Shown here: piece after piece, positions 18,349-27,071 of the stretch
Numbering within the stretch: the first letter of the stretch is position 1
How the letters are laid out: every line of letters begins with the position of its first letter
Source: Leisingera sp. M658
GTDB lineage: Bacteria > Pseudomonadota > Alphaproteobacteria > Rhodobacterales > Rhodobacteraceae
Length of the DNA: 64,000 nucleotides
Assembly: GCF_025144145.1 (NCBI RefSeq)
Contig: NZ_CP083546.1
Coordinates: forward strand, 137,001-201,000
Direction of reading: 5' to 3'
Notes under the pieces: generated by a model
Database searches by the model: none
Told to the model about the DNA's origin: nothing
Seen by the model: the letters and a program-made list of their open reading frames with translations, nothing else
Translations under genes and position numbers: made by a program

Positions 18349-18562
18349 CACGTCTGCTCCTGCTGCTGTGCGCAGGAAACATAGACCTGCTCAGGCCGGG
18401 TGCCTATGCAGCGCAGCGCGCAAGGCCTCTGCGTCACTGCACAAGAGCAACAAAATTGCGCGACCGTCAAATTTCCGAAAATGTTCACTTGATTTTATAT
18501 GTTTGTGACGCACCGTTGAAAGAAGGACCCGAGAGACCCTAAGCATTTGGAAGGCCGGAACG

Positions 18563-18931
18563 ATGAATACCTATGTGCCCAAAGCCGTACAGGAAGCGCT
18601 GGACACCGCCCGGCTTCAGGGGATGCGCAAGAAAAGCCGTTTGCGGGTAATGGCGGACAATGAGCTGGTCCCGGTTCTGCGGATGTGGAAGACGGGTTTT
18701 TCGGTTGAGGCAGAGACTGCGCCGATGCTGCGCGGGCTGGTCGATCTTTACGAGGGAGCGCGGCACCTGTCGCAATGCCTGATCGTTGCCAGCGAAGAAG
18801 AGGGTGGCGAGATGCGCTATGAATTCAAGCGCTCTACACCCGCTGCGGACAGGGCACCGCTGGATTTCTACAAATCCCCGGACGCACCTGCCGGGCTGAT
18901 CCCCTTCGACCAGTCGCAGGGCAAGATCTGA
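18563..18931 (+). CDS. Small cytoplasmic protein, unknown
   Basis: 122 aa, no signal peptide or membrane helix. It is rich in charged residues, with a central segment VLRMWKTGFSVEAETAPMLRGLVDLYEGARHLSQ broken here for description, and a C-terminal tail LDFYKSPDAPAGLIPFD. The pattern (short basic helix, then a beta-strand-like LIVASEEEGGEMRYEFKR) suggests a compact alpha/beta fold. I do not recognise the family with certainty; similar proteins appear widespread in Rhodobacteraceae (recollection, not checked). ATG 18563 has GGAACG upstream. Its end is 9 nt from the convergent L,D-transpeptidase gene. Confidence 0.6.
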   Translation: MNTYVPKAVQEALDTARLQGMRKKSRLRVMADNELVPVLRMWKTGFSVEAETAPMLRGLVDLYEGARHLSQCLIVASEEEGGEMRYEFKRSTPAADRAPLDFYKSPDAPAGLIPFDQSQGKI

Positions 18932-18940
18932 GCTGCTGGT

Positions 18941-19471
18941 TCAGGGACGGATTTCAACCTCCGTCCCGATTTCTGCCAGGCGCCACAGCGTTTCCATCTG
19001 TTCATTGGTGACAGCGATGCAGCCGGCGGTCCAGTCGCCGGGCAGGGTGATCAGATTGCCCACGGAATTCGGCTGTCCATGAATGAAGATGTCGCCGCCG
19101 GGGCTGACCCCGGCCGCATGGGCCTGCTTCCTGTCTTCGGGCTGCGGATAGTTGATTCCCAGCGACAGATGATAGGCACTGTTGGGGTTGCGCCGGTCAA
19201 TCAGGAATGTGCCTTCGGGCGTTTTGCCGTCACTTTCCTGAAACTTGTCACCTGCCGGCTCGAACCCTAGCGCGATAGGAAATTCCAGCACCGTCTCACC
19301 CTCGCGGCTGGCGGTCAGGCGGCGGGCTGATTTCTCAATCAGGATGCGGTCGATCCGCTCCACCGCCGCGGCCTGCGGCGGCGGTGCGGGCCGCGGCGCA
19401 AAAGCCTGCCAGGCGGCCCAGGCGGCGCCGGCCAGAACAACCAGCGCCAGCAGGCGCAGCAGGCGCTTCAT
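18941..19471 (-). CDS. L,D-transpeptidase (YkuD domain)
   Basis: 176-aa envelope protein with an N-terminal membrane anchor or signal (about residues 4-24), a Pro-rich linker (APRPAPPPQAAA) and a YkuD catalytic domain (about 40-175). His131 in IHGQPN and Cys151 in TAGCIAVTN are the expected catalytic residues. L,D-transpeptidases make 3-3 peptidoglycan cross-links or attach lipoproteins. The substrate cannot be told from sequence. Two nucleotides separate its start from the stop of the upstream MalY/PatB gene, so they are probably one transcript. Confidence 0.9.
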   Translation of the reverse strand: MKRLLRLLALVVLAGAAWAAWQAFAPRPAPPPQAAAVERIDRILIEKSARRLTASREGETVLEFPIALGFEPAGDKFQESDGKTPEGTFLIDRRNPNSAYHLSLGINYPQPEDRKQAHAAGVSPGGDIFIHGQPNSVGNLITLPGDWTAGCIAVTNEQMETLWRLAEIGTEVEIRP

Positions 19472-19473
19472 GG

Positions 19474-20646
19474 TTATTGCAGGTCCGAGAAGGCTGCAGT
19501 CAGGCGGCGGCAGGCTTCCTCCACCCGCGACCGCTGAGTGGCCAGGTTGAACCGCTCCATGAACTCCCCCCCTGTGCCAAAGCCGTCGCCGGGCGAGGTG
19601 GCGATCTTGGCGTCTTCGCGCAGCCGTTTGAGGAATTCCTGGCGGCTCATACCGGTGCCGGAGAAATCCACCCAGGCCAGATAGGTCGATTGCAGCGGCA
19701 GTGATTCCAGCCCCGGCAGGGCGTTCACGGTCTCGTCAAACAGTCTTCGGTTGCCTTCCAGGTGGGCGATCTGGGCGTCGACCCATTCGGCGCCCTCTGG
19801 GGAATACGCGGCGGTGATCATCGCAACACCAAGCGCGCTGGGATCATAATCCAGCGTGTTCTGCCGGTGCCGCATTGCGGCGCGCAGCTCTGGGTCTGGG
19901 ATGATCATGTTACCGGTCCGCTGACCGGCAATGTTGAAGGTTTTCGAGGGCGCAGTCAGAGTCACTGTCCAACCACGTGCGTCGGGGGCCGCCACGTCCA
20001 TCGGCACAAAAGTGCTGCCAGTATAGACAAGATCATGATGGATCTCGTCGGAGATCAGAATCAACCCGTTGCGCTTGGCAAACTCTGCCACTGCGCGCAG
20101 TTCCTCGGCGGTCCAGACCCGGCCTGAGGGGTTCTGCGGCGAGCACCACAACAGCAGCTTCTCGGTTCCGTTCAGGCGCGATTGCGCATCGTCGAGGTCC
20201 AGATTGTAGGTGTCGCCGTCGCGCGCCAGCGGGCATTCGGTAACCTTGCGCCCCGACTTGTTCACCTTGTGCGCAAATTCATGATAAACGGGCGAGAAGA
20301 TAACAGCGCCATCACCGGGCTGGCTCCAGACATCCAGGCAGAGGGCAATGGCATTGCCCAGCCCTTGCGATGTCAGTACCCAATCGGTTTCAATGTCCCA
20401 GCTGTGCCGGGTCTTCATCCACCATTGAACTGCCTGCAGATACTCCGGGTGCTGCCAGGAATAGCCGAAGACACCATGTTCGGCTGCGGCTTTGACGGCA
20501 TCAATCACGCAAGGCGCAGTTTCATAGTCGGAATCCGCCGTCCACATCGCTAGACCGTCCTGCGCCGGGATGCCGTACAGTTTCTCCATCTTGTCCCATT
20601 TCGAACTGTGAGTGCCGCAGCGGTCGGTGATTTTGTCAAAATTCAT
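19474..20646 (-). CDS. MalY/PatB-type PLP C-S lyase (aminotransferase class I/II)
   Basis: 390-aa PLP enzyme of the MalY/PatB/cystathionine beta-lyase group, which cleaves C-S bonds of cystathionine-like substrates. Lys235 in TAPSKTFNIAGQRTGN is the Schiff-base residue. MWTADSDYETAP near the N-terminus and WCSPQNPSGRVWT are typical of this subgroup. ATG 20646 is chosen because the family starts at NFDKITDR; the upstream in-frame extension is Ala-rich and not conserved-looking. Divergent from the deformylase genes. A role in methionine metabolism or in sulfur-compound breakdown is possible. Confidence 0.88.
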   Translation of the reverse strand: MNFDKITDRCGTHSSKWDKMEKLYGIPAQDGLAMWTADSDYETAPCVIDAVKAAAEHGVFGYSWQHPEYLQAVQWWMKTRHSWDIETDWVLTSQGLGNAIALCLDVWSQPGDGAVIFSPVYHEFAHKVNKSGRKVTECPLARDGDTYNLDLDDAQSRLNGTEKLLLWCSPQNPSGRVWTAEELRAVAEFAKRNGLILISDEIHHDLVYTGSTFVPMDVAAPDARGWTVTLTAPSKTFNIAGQRTGNMIIPDPELRAAMRHRQNTLDYDPSALGVAMITAAYSPEGAEWVDAQIAHLEGNRRLFDETVNALPGLESLPLQSTYLAWVDFSGTGMSRQEFLKRLREDAKIATSPGDGFGTGGEFMERFNLATQRSRVEEACRRLTAAFSDLQ

Positions 20647-20726
20647 GTGGTGGATTCCCGTGTCGTTGCCCGTAACTTTGCATGCGAAGCTAGTCACTGC
20701 AGCGGCACGCGCAAGGGGGCGTTGCG

Positions 20727-21275
20727 ATGGCGCGGCTGATCGCATACATGAAGCGCATGAAACGACCGATCCTGATCCATCCCGATCCCCGTCTGAAAAA
20801 GGTCTGCGTGCCTGTGCCGGACCTGAGCGATGATTTGCGCGTGCTGGCGGATGATATGCTGGAAACCATGTATGCAGCCCCCGGCATTGGCCTGGCGGCG
20901 CCGCAGATCGGTATTCTGCAACGGCTGATCGTGCTGGATTGCATCAAGGAAGAGGACGGCGATGCACGCCCCCTGGTGATGTTCAACCCGCAGGTCCTGT
21001 CGTCCTCGGACGACACCAACGTTTATGAGGAAGGCTGCCTGTCGATCCCGGACCAGTATGCCGAAGTGACCCGTCCCAGGGTCGTAGAGGTCGAATGGAT
21101 GGATCGCGACGGCAATGCGCAGCGTGAAACGTTTGACGGGCTGTGGGCCACTTGCGTGCAGCATGAGATCGACCACCTGAACGGCAAGCTGTTCATCGAT
21201 TACCTGAAGCCGCTGAAGCGCCAGATGATCACCCGCAAGATGCAGAAGCTGAAGCGCGAACGCGCCCGCGCCTGA
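20727..21275 (+). CDS. def: Peptide deformylase
   Basis: 182-aa Fe/Zn metalloenzyme that removes the N-formyl group from new proteins. All three motifs are intact: GIGLAAPQIG (53-62), EGCLSIP with metal ligand Cys104, and QHEIDHLNG with His146, catalytic Glu147 and His150. ATG 20727 is supported by AAGGGGG about 8 nt upstream; ATG 20757 (MKRPILIHPDPRL) matches the common family start and cannot be excluded. First gene of a def / def-like / fmt group, 13 nt before the paralogue. Confidence 0.96.
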   Translation: MARLIAYMKRMKRPILIHPDPRLKKVCVPVPDLSDDLRVLADDMLETMYAAPGIGLAAPQIGILQRLIVLDCIKEEDGDARPLVMFNPQVLSSSDDTNVYEEGCLSIPDQYAEVTRPRVVEVEWMDRDGNAQRETFDGLWATCVQHEIDHLNGKLFIDYLKPLKRQMITRKMQKLKRERARA

Positions 21276-21288
21276 GGAAACATCAGAC

Positions 21289-21786
21289 ATGACCGTCCGC
21301 ACCTGCCTGCCCTGGCCTGACAAGCGCCTGCGCACCAAGGCCGAAGAAGTGAGCGAAATCACCAGTGAGATTCGTGAAATCTGGAACGACATGGTTGATA
21401 CTATGGACGCGATGCCGGGCGTGGGCCTGGCTGCTACCCAGATCGGCGCGATGCTGCGGCTGGCAGTGGTGGACGGCTCCACCGAACGCGGACGCGCGGT
21501 GAAGCTGGCCAATCCGGAGATCCTGCACGCCTCGGTCGAGCTGCGCGAGCATGACGAAGCCAGCCCCAACCTGCCGGGCGTCTCAGCCAAGATCAAACGC
21601 CCGCGTGCTGTGACCGTCCGTTTCATCAACGAACAGGGCATGGTGGACCGCAAGGATTTTATCGGGATTGAGGCCACCTCGGTACAGCATCAGATCGATC
21701 ATCTGAACGGCAGGATGTATTTCGACCGTCTAAGCAAGGTGAAACGCGACATGCTGATCCGCAAGGCGAAAAAGCTGAACGGCTGA
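21289..21786 (+). CDS. Degenerate peptide-deformylase-like protein
   Basis: 165-aa deformylase paralogue immediately after def. The first motif survives (GVGLAATQIG). However, aligning EEGCLSIP with DEASPNLP puts Ser92 in place of the metal-ligand Cys, and HEIDH has become HQIDH, replacing the catalytic Glu with Gln135. Both His ligands remain (134, 138). Ordinary deformylase activity is therefore unlikely. Overall length and fold appear intact and there is no frameshift, so it seems to be a maintained protein rather than a decaying gene. It may have a binding or regulatory role at the ribosome (inference). Followed by fmt after 121 nt. Confidence 0.85.
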   Translation: MTVRTCLPWPDKRLRTKAEEVSEITSEIREIWNDMVDTMDAMPGVGLAATQIGAMLRLAVVDGSTERGRAVKLANPEILHASVELREHDEASPNLPGVSAKIKRPRAVTVRFINEQGMVDRKDFIGIEATSVQHQIDHLNGRMYFDRLSKVKRDMLIRKAKKLNG

Positions 21787-21907
21787 GGCCGGATTTCATT
21801 TCCCGGGCCGCTTGGGCCCGGTTCGCGCCCGGCCCCGTCCCCAGGGCGGACGCGGATCTGCCTACAGCCCGTCTTGACGGCTGCGGGCAGGGCAACCGGG
21901 GCAGGGG

Positions 21908-22819
21908 ATGCAGATGCGTATTGTCTTCATGGGAACGCCTGATTTTTCGGTGCCGGTGCTGGATGCCCTGGTCGATGCAGGACACGAGATTGCCGCCGTT
22001 TACTGCCAGCCTCCCCGGCCTGCAGGCCGCGGCAAGAAGGACCGGCCCGCACCCGTCCACGCCCGCGCCGCGGCCTTGGGGCTGGAAGTGCGCCATCCAG
22101 TTTCTCTGAAAGGGACAGAAGAACAGGAAGCCTTTGCGGCTTTGAATGCGGATGTGGCGGTGGTTGTGGCCTATGGTCTGATCTTGCCGCAGGCCATTCT
22201 GGATGCGCCCGCGCATGGCTGCCTGAACATTCACGCCAGCCTCTTGCCGCGCTGGCGCGGGGCTGCGCCGATCCACCGGGCGATCATGGCAGGCGACGCC
22301 GAAACCGGCATCTGCATCATGCAGATGGAAGCAGGGCTCGACACCGGGCCGGTGCTGCTGCGTAAGGCTACCGCAATCGGCGCCGAGGAAACCACCGCCC
22401 AGCTGCATGACCGGCTGTCGGAAATGGGCGCTGCGCTGATCGTGGACGCCCTGAGCCGCCTGGCAGAGCTGACGCCTGAGGTGCAGCCGGAGGCGGGCGT
22501 TACCTATGCCATAAAGATCGACAAAGGCGAGGCGCAGGTAAGCTGGACCCGTCCGGCGGCAGAGGTGGACCGTCAGATCCGAGGGCTGTCGCCCTTCCCC
22601 GGCGCCTGGTGCGAAATCAAGGGCCAGCGGGTCAAGCTGCTGGCTTCGCGATTGGCAAAGGGCCAAGGCGCGCCGGGCGAAGTTCTGGATGACAATCTGA
22701 CAATCGCTTGCGGGTCCGGCGCGGTCCAGCTGTTGCGCTTGCAACGGGCAGGTAAAAGCGCGCAGGATCCCGAAGTATTCTTACGTGGCTACCCTGTTTC
22801 GAAGGGCTGCCGCCTGTAA
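21908..22819 (+). CDS. fmt: Methionyl-tRNA formyltransferase
   Basis: 303-aa enzyme that formylates initiator Met-tRNA using 10-formyl-THF. Catalytic residues Asn107, His109 ([21 protein letters not shown]) and Asp145 (MEAGLDTGP) are present, and the C-terminal tRNA-binding domain follows from about residue 205. ATG 21908 has AGGGG upstream; ATG 21914 ([12 protein letters not shown]) is the alternative and is common in the family. Located with def, its functional counterpart, though 121 nt including a GC-rich 7-bp hairpin (21803-21821) separate it from the def-like gene. Confidence 0.96.
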   Translation: MQMRIVFMGTPDFSVPVLDALVDAGHEIAAVYCQPPRPAGRGKKDRPAPVHARAAALGLEVRHPVSLKGTEEQEAFAALNADVAVVVAYGLILPQAILDAPAHGCLNIHASLLPRWRGAAPIHRAIMAGDAETGICIMQMEAGLDTGPVLLRKATAIGAEETTAQLHDRLSEMGAALIVDALSRLAELTPEVQPEAGVTYAIKIDKGEAQVSWTRPAAEVDRQIRGLSPFPGAWCEIKGQRVKLLASRLAKGQGAPGEVLDDNLTIACGSGAVQLLRLQRAGKSAQDPEVFLRGYPVSKGCRL

Positions 22820-22832
22820 CCGGGAGCCCGGC

Positions 22833-23069
22833 ATGATTCTGACCTTGATGGGCACCGTGGTGATAGCCGGTATTGTCGGCTACGCTTCTGAACGCAGCGG
22901 CTTTACCAGCAATGGCTATGTGCCATCGATCATCATTTGCACTGGTGGTGCGTTCCTGTTCTATTTCATGCGGCTGATGTTCGGCATCGGCTTCAGCGCG
23001 CCGGGCTGGAATGCGATTGCCTCTTCCGTCGGGGCCTTGGTGATCGTGCCGACCCATTGGCGCAGATAG
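22833..23069 (+). CDS. Small two/three-helix membrane protein
   Basis: 78-aa hydrophobic protein with helices at about residues 2-17 (LTLMGTVVIAGIVGYA), 26-46 and 56-72. Gly-rich and without charged catalytic residues. It begins 13 nt after fmt with GGGAG upstream of ATG 22833, and is followed after 10 nt by another small membrane protein, so the pair is probably co-transcribed with fmt. Function unknown. It resembles the general design of GlsB/YeaQ-type proteins but lacks a clear signature. Confidence 0.65.
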   Translation: MILTLMGTVVIAGIVGYASERSGFTSNGYVPSIIICTGGAFLFYFMRLMFGIGFSAPGWNAIASSVGALVIVPTHWRR

Positions 23070-23079
23070 GGAGATTGCT

Positions 23080-23316
23080 ATGCCCGTTCTTGCTTTGATT
23101 ATCATCGGCGCTGCGGCAGGTTTCCTGGCGACCCGGCTGATGCGGCTTGAAACCGATATCATCACTACTGTTGTGATCGGCATGGCCGGTGCATTGATCG
23201 GCGGGCTGGTGCTGCGTGCCCTGCTAGCGGTCATGGGGTTCATGGCCGGCTTTGCCGGCGCGGTACTGGGTGCTTTGGTGCTGATCTGGCTTTGGCAGCG
23301 CTACCTGGGCAAGTAA
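23080..23316 (+). CDS. GlsB/YeaQ/YmgE-like small membrane protein
   Basis: 78 aa with three tightly packed helices and Gly motifs (IIGAAAGFLATRLM, VIGMAGALIGGLVLRAL, FAGAVLGALVLIWLW), the hallmark of the transglycosylase-associated / stress-response membrane family. The pattern begins at residue 4 and fills the protein. Cellular function is not established. ATG 23080 follows GGGAGATTG. It lies 10 nt after the related-looking 78-aa protein gene, suggesting a small heteromeric pair (inference). Confidence 0.75.
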   Translation: MPVLALIIIGAAAGFLATRLMRLETDIITTVVIGMAGALIGGLVLRALLAVMGFMAGFAGAVLGALVLIWLWQRYLGK

Positions 23317-23447
23317 TCCCGGCTGAGGTACGCAGGCCACAGCCGGGGGGAGAACGGGCGATTTCTGCTGCACCGGGCCGCTGAATGAATACAATATCTC
23401 AACCGCTGAGCAACGCGGTGGGAAATCGAGGCAGAGGGCATTTGCAG

Positions 23448-24440
23448 ATGACACAGGACAGCGGCCAGCCCGGCGCGCCGAACGTGGTGGTTGTGACCAC
23501 CATGAAGGATGAAGGCGCTTACATTCTCGACTGGATCAGCCACTACAAATCCATTGGTGTCAGCGATTTTGTCATCTTCACCAATGAATGCTCCGATCCC
23601 ACGGACCACATCCTGCGCTGCCTGCACCGGATGGGTGTAATCGAACACCGGTTCAGCCGGGTGGTGCGCCGCGGCCCGCACAAAAGCGCACTGATGTGGG
23701 CGGAATACGAGCCCAAGGTGAACAATGCTGACTGGGTTCTGGTGATCGACGTCGATGAATATCTGCAGATCAATTCCGGTGACGGCACGTTACCAGGGCT
23801 GCTGGCAGAGCGGGCGGATGCAGATGCGGTTTCCTTTGTTTGGCGCATTTTCGGCAATGCAGGGGTTGGGACTGTGGACCATCCCCCGGTGCCGCAGGCC
23901 TTTGTGCTGGCTGAACCTGCGGCGGGGCTCCAGGATGAACACCGGTTCTTCAAGACCGCGTTCCGCAAAAATGGAAAATTCACCCGTATGGGGGTTCACC
24001 GCCCTTTTCTTGCGGACACGGCGGGCGAGGTGAACTGGCAGCTTGCCGATGGCACACGCCTGCCGGAGGATGAGCTGGAAGGCGCCCTCTACGTGCGCGG
24101 CGGCTACGGCTATTCCGCAGCGCAGCTCAACCACTATGCGCTGCGCTCCCGTGACGGGTTCCTGAACAAGAAAGCCCGCGGCCGGGCAAACCATTTCACC
24201 TCCTCCATTGAACCAAGCTACTGGCATAAGTTTGACAGGAATGAAGAAGAAGACCGGCGGCTGGCGGACAATTTCTCAGCCGCGCTGCAGATCAAGGAAG
24301 ATCTGCTGCAAGACGCCAATCTGCGGGAGTACCATGAAATGGCGCTGGTCTGGCATCGGCGCAAGGGTCGGAAAGCCAGGATCAGCAAGGACGGCCAGGA
24401 GTTTCTGAACTCCTTGGATGACAGCCGCAAAACCGCTTGA
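23448..24440 (+). CDS. Glycosyltransferase family 2-like protein (Glyco_tranf_2_4)
   Basis: 330 aa. VVVVTTMKDEGAYILDWISHYKSIG starts a GT-A-like fold, and the metal-binding DxD is IDVDEYL at about residue 102. The FFKTAFRKNGKFTRMGVHRP segment follows. The C-terminal part includes AQLNHYALRSRDGFLNKKARGR, typical of the GT92-like/Glyco_tranf_2_4 proteins common in Rhodobacteraceae. No membrane helix, so it is cytoplasmic. Acceptor and sugar unknown; surface polysaccharide is likely. ATG 23448 is preferred, with AGAGGG upstream; an in-frame ATG at 23385 would add 21 residues. Confidence 0.82.
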   Translation: MTQDSGQPGAPNVVVVTTMKDEGAYILDWISHYKSIGVSDFVIFTNECSDPTDHILRCLHRMGVIEHRFSRVVRRGPHKSALMWAEYEPKVNNADWVLVIDVDEYLQINSGDGTLPGLLAERADADAVSFVWRIFGNAGVGTVDHPPVPQAFVLAEPAAGLQDEHRFFKTAFRKNGKFTRMGVHRPFLADTAGEVNWQLADGTRLPEDELEGALYVRGGYGYSAAQLNHYALRSRDGFLNKKARGRANHFTSSIEPSYWHKFDRNEEEDRRLADNFSAALQIKEDLLQDANLREYHEMALVWHRRKGRKARISKDGQEFLNSLDDSRKTA

Positions 24441-24568
24441 TTGCGGCTGATTGGTAGCCGGTGCCATCAGTATCAGCGTGTCTTGGTTTCCGGTGCCGCC
24501 AGATTGAGCAGACTTGCTCCGCAGCAGCCGCGTATCTGATTGCGCTGGTGACAGTTTCCGGATCCGGG

Positions 24569-24589
24569 TTGTGAAGACTGGGTTCACAA
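24569..24589. repeat. Inverted repeat in a 205-nt gap
   Basis: TTGTGAA-N7-TTCACAA, a perfect 7-bp inverted repeat in the convergent gap between the glycosyltransferase and TRIC-like genes. No T-run follows on either strand. It could be a weak transcription end or a protein-binding site. The rest of 24441-24645 shows nothing recognisable. Confidence 0.35.
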
Positions 24590-24645
24590 TCAGGTATTTC
24601 CGGTTGATTGGAGGAGGCGCCCATTGCTCTGACCGCAAGCCGGCC

Positions 24646-25269
24646 TTAACTGCGCGGCGGGCGGCTTTTGTAGACAGGCAGGTGCCAGCCGAACAGGATG
24701 GAACCTGCCCGCAAGGTCCAGCACACACCGGCGCAGGCCAGCAGGGCAAACCGCACCTCCAGCCCCAGCCAGATCATCATAACGGCGGTGATCGCGCCTG
24801 CCATGGCGCAGGAGATGTACAGCTCACCCTGTTTCAGCACCAATGGCACCTCGTTGCAGACGACGTCGCGCATCAAACCGCCCATGGTTCCGGTGGCCAT
24901 GCCCATCAGCACGGTGATCACCGGCGGGCTGTCCAGCGCCAGCGCGGCACCTGTCCCCGCGGGGACAGCTACGGCTAGCGCAAAACTGTCGAGCCACACG
25001 ACCCAGCGCAACCGGCTTTCCAGCAGATGCGCAGAGAAGAACACGGCCACTGCTGCAAAGGCTGCAAGCAGGATGTAATTCGGGTTGCCGATCCAAAACA
25101 CCGGATTGCGGTCCAAGAGCAGGTCGCGCAGCGTGCCGCCGCCAAGCGCGGTCAGGCAGGCCACAAAGGCAAAGCCGACAATATCAAGCTGTGCCCGGCT
25201 GGCCACCAGTGCGCCGGACAGGGCAAAAACCAGAACAGAAGCGTAGTCCAGCAGCGCCAGAAATGTCAT
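24646..25269 (-). CDS. TRIC-type cation channel family (YicG/UPF0126) membrane protein
   Basis: 207-aa protein of seven predicted helices made of two related three-helix repeats. The paired motifs ALGGGTLRDLLL (first half) and GTMGGLMRDVVCNEVP (second half) are diagnostic of the trimeric intracellular cation family, in which bacterial members conduct K+ or Na+. ATG 25269 is chosen because MTFLALLDYASV begins the first helix; the longer frame to 25338 is basic and overlaps rnhA. It follows rnhA by 16 nt on the same strand. Physiological role in this organism unknown. Confidence 0.88.
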   Translation of the reverse strand: MTFLALLDYASVLVFALSGALVASRAQLDIVGFAFVACLTALGGGTLRDLLLDRNPVFWIGNPNYILLAAFAAVAVFFSAHLLESRLRWVVWLDSFALAVAVPAGTGAALALDSPPVITVLMGMATGTMGGLMRDVVCNEVPLVLKQGELYISCAMAGAITAVMMIWLGLEVRFALLACAGVCWTLRAGSILFGWHLPVYKSRPPRS

Positions 25270-25285
25270 AGGCGGTGCGCTTGCA

Positions 25286-25750
25286 TCAGGCGCTTTTCTT
25301 TTTCTTGAAGGGCGCCATGCCCGCGCGGGCCAGCTCATCCGCGCGTTCGTTCTCCGGGTGGCCAGCGTGGCCCTTGACCCATTCCCAAGTCACTTTGTGG
25401 CGGGCTTGCGCTTCGTCCAGGCGCTGCCACAGCTCGACGTTTTTGACCGGCTTCTTGCTGGAGGTTTTCCAGCCGTTTCTCTTCCAGCCGAAGATCCAGC
25501 CGGTGACGCCGTTCTTCACATAGGCCGAGTCGGTCACCACGGTGAGCGTGGACGGGCGCGCCAGGCTTTCCAGCGCGTTAATCGCCGCCAGCAGCTCCAT
25601 CCGGTTGTTGGTGGTTTCGGCTTCGCCACCCTTCAGTTCTTTCTCCTTGACGACGGTGTCTCCATCCATCGCACGCAGCAACGCACCCCATCCGCCGGGG
25701 CCGGGGTTGCCGGAGCAGGCGCCGTCGGTATAGGCAAACAGCTCAGCCAT
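25286..25750 (-). CDS. rnhA: Ribonuclease HI
   Basis: 154-aa endonuclease that degrades RNA in RNA-DNA hybrids (R-loops, primers). The DEDD metal site is complete: Asp9 ([16 protein letters not shown]), Glu52 (NNRMELLAA), Asp74 (VVTDSAYV) and Asp138 (NERADELA), with the flexible-loop His nearby ([10 protein letters not shown]). A Lys-rich C-terminal tail KKKKSA is present. The first 8 nt overlap the end of the upstream methyltransferase gene, so translation is likely coupled. Confidence 0.96.
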   Translation of the reverse strand: MAELFAYTDGACSGNPGPGGWGALLRAMDGDTVVKEKELKGGEAETTNNRMELLAAINALESLARPSTLTVVTDSAYVKNGVTGWIFGWKRNGWKTSSKKPVKNVELWQRLDEAQARHKVTWEWVKGHAGHPENERADELARAGMAPFKKKKSA

Positions 25751-26336
25751 GGGCGGTCACCAGAATGAAGGGGGCCATGGTGCCATCCAGGCCCTCAGCC
25801 TCGCCGAATTTGCGGGTTTTCACGTCAAAGCCAGTCTGTTCCAGAAGCTGCACCAGTTCGTCCTCAGAGTAATAGGTATAGAGGCGGCCGATACCGTCGC
25901 GGGCTTCGCCTTCCCCCAGTTTCATGCCGATGTGAAACACACCGCCGGGTTTCAGCGCCTGCTTGAGGGCTGCCAGATGCCGGGGCATATCGGCGCGCGG
26001 GGCGTGCAGTAAGCTGAAATTGGCCCAGATGCCATCATAGACCCCGGTGCCTCCGATCTGATCGAAGGTCGCCCGGCGGGCGTTGACGCCAGCATGCTGG
26101 TCCGCCAATGCGACCATCTCTGCAGAGGCGTCCAGCGCGTCAGCTTGCAGACCGGATTGGGCCATGGCCGCAGCGGAGATACCGGGGCCGCAGCCGAGGT
26201 CAAGCACCCGGCCACCCTTGGGGCAGGCTTCGATGAAGGCCGCCAGGCTTGGGTCGTTTCCGGCTTGCTCATCTGTCAGCGCGGCATAATCGGCAGCGCG
26301 GCTGTCGTAGACGCGGATGGTTTCAGAATCGGTCAT
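25743..26336 (-). CDS. Class I SAM-dependent methyltransferase
   Basis: 197-aa methyltransferase of the Methyltransf_25/11 type. Motif [10 protein letters not shown] (about residues 44-52), motif [11 protein letters not shown], and the late beta-strand [14 protein letters not shown] are present. The substrate is not deducible. It overlaps rnhA by 8 nt and is the second gene of a minus-strand run starting with the LysE-like exporter, 18 nt upstream. Such free-standing enzymes often act on small molecules or as tellurite/quinone-type methylases, but nothing here decides. Confidence 0.86.
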   Translation of the reverse strand: MTDSETIRVYDSRAADYAALTDEQAGNDPSLAAFIEACPKGGRVLDLGCGPGISAAAMAQSGLQADALDASAEMVALADQHAGVNARRATFDQIGGTGVYDGIWANFSLLHAPRADMPRHLAALKQALKPGGVFHIGMKLGEGEARDGIGRLYTYYSEDELVQLLEQTGFDVKTRKFGEAEGLDGTMAPFILVTAHG

Positions 26337-26354
26337 ACTGCGGTCTCCGAAGGC

Positions 26355-26969
26355 TCAGGCGCGTTCCAGCGCTAGCCGGGCGGCGAGGCCTGCAAACACG
26401 GCAGCAAAGCCGCGGCTCATCCATTTCAGCACCCGCTCGCTGTTCAGCAGATAATTGCGGGCCTGTGCGGCAAACAGCCCGTAGAACACAAAAATGACGA
26501 AGGTCATCATCATGAACACCAGTCCCAGAACGGACATCTCCAGCGTTGCGCTGGCGGGGGTGCCGCTCAGGAACGGCGGGAGCAGGGCCAGAAAGAACAC
26601 CGACAGTTTGGGGTTCAGAATGTTGATCAGCGCTCCGCGCCAGGCGATGGTCCAGCCGGGCTGGCTGGTTCGCTTTGAACTGACGGCCAGGACGCCGCCG
26701 CTGCGCAGGGCCTGCCAGGCCAGATAAAGCAGATAGGCAACGCCTGCGGCCTTGACGATCTGGAACAGCAGCGCCGAGCTGTGCAGAACCGCCGCCAGCC
26801 CAAGGGTCGCAGCAGCCAGGTGCGGAAGAATGCCGAAGGTGCAGCCAAGCGCGGCCCAGATCGCAGCGCGGCGGCCTTGGCCAAGGCCCAGGGCCAATGT
26901 GTAAATGACGCCGGTACCCGGGGCGAGGACAACAACAAAGGCGGTGATCAGAAATTGCAGAGTAATCAT
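26355..26969 (-). CDS. LysE-family amino-acid/metabolite exporter
   Basis: 204-aa inner-membrane protein with six predicted helices. The family signature APGTGVIYTLALGLGQGRRAAIWAALG is at the N-terminus (described here in pieces), and INILNPKLSVFFLALLP in the middle is characteristic of RhtB/LysE exporters. ATG 26969 (MITLQFLITAF) starts at the first helix; the longer frame to 27056 is hydrophilic and unlikely. Substrate unknown (homoserine, threonine or lysine-type amino acids for the family). Confidence 0.88.
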   Translation of the reverse strand: MITLQFLITAFVVVLAPGTGVIYTLALGLGQGRRAAIWAALGCTFGILPHLAAATLGLAAVLHSSALLFQIVKAAGVAYLLYLAWQALRSGGVLAVSSKRTSQPGWTIAWRGALINILNPKLSVFFLALLPPFLSGTPASATLEMSVLGLVFMMMTFVIFVFYGLFAAQARNYLLNSERVLKWMSRGFAAVFAGLAARLALERA

Positions 26970-27071
26970 CAATGCGGCTCCAGAAAAAATGTCCGAGTGC
27001 TTTTGGGTAACATGATTAGCGTAGCGCAGGTGTGTTTTCTGTGACTTTTGCCGCAATCCGGCCGCGTTTCG

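Noticed and set aside
21803-21821. GC hairpin between the def-like gene and fmt as a terminator
   Set aside because: Only 7 bp of GC-rich stem in a very GC-rich stretch and no T-run; such pairs are expected by chance.
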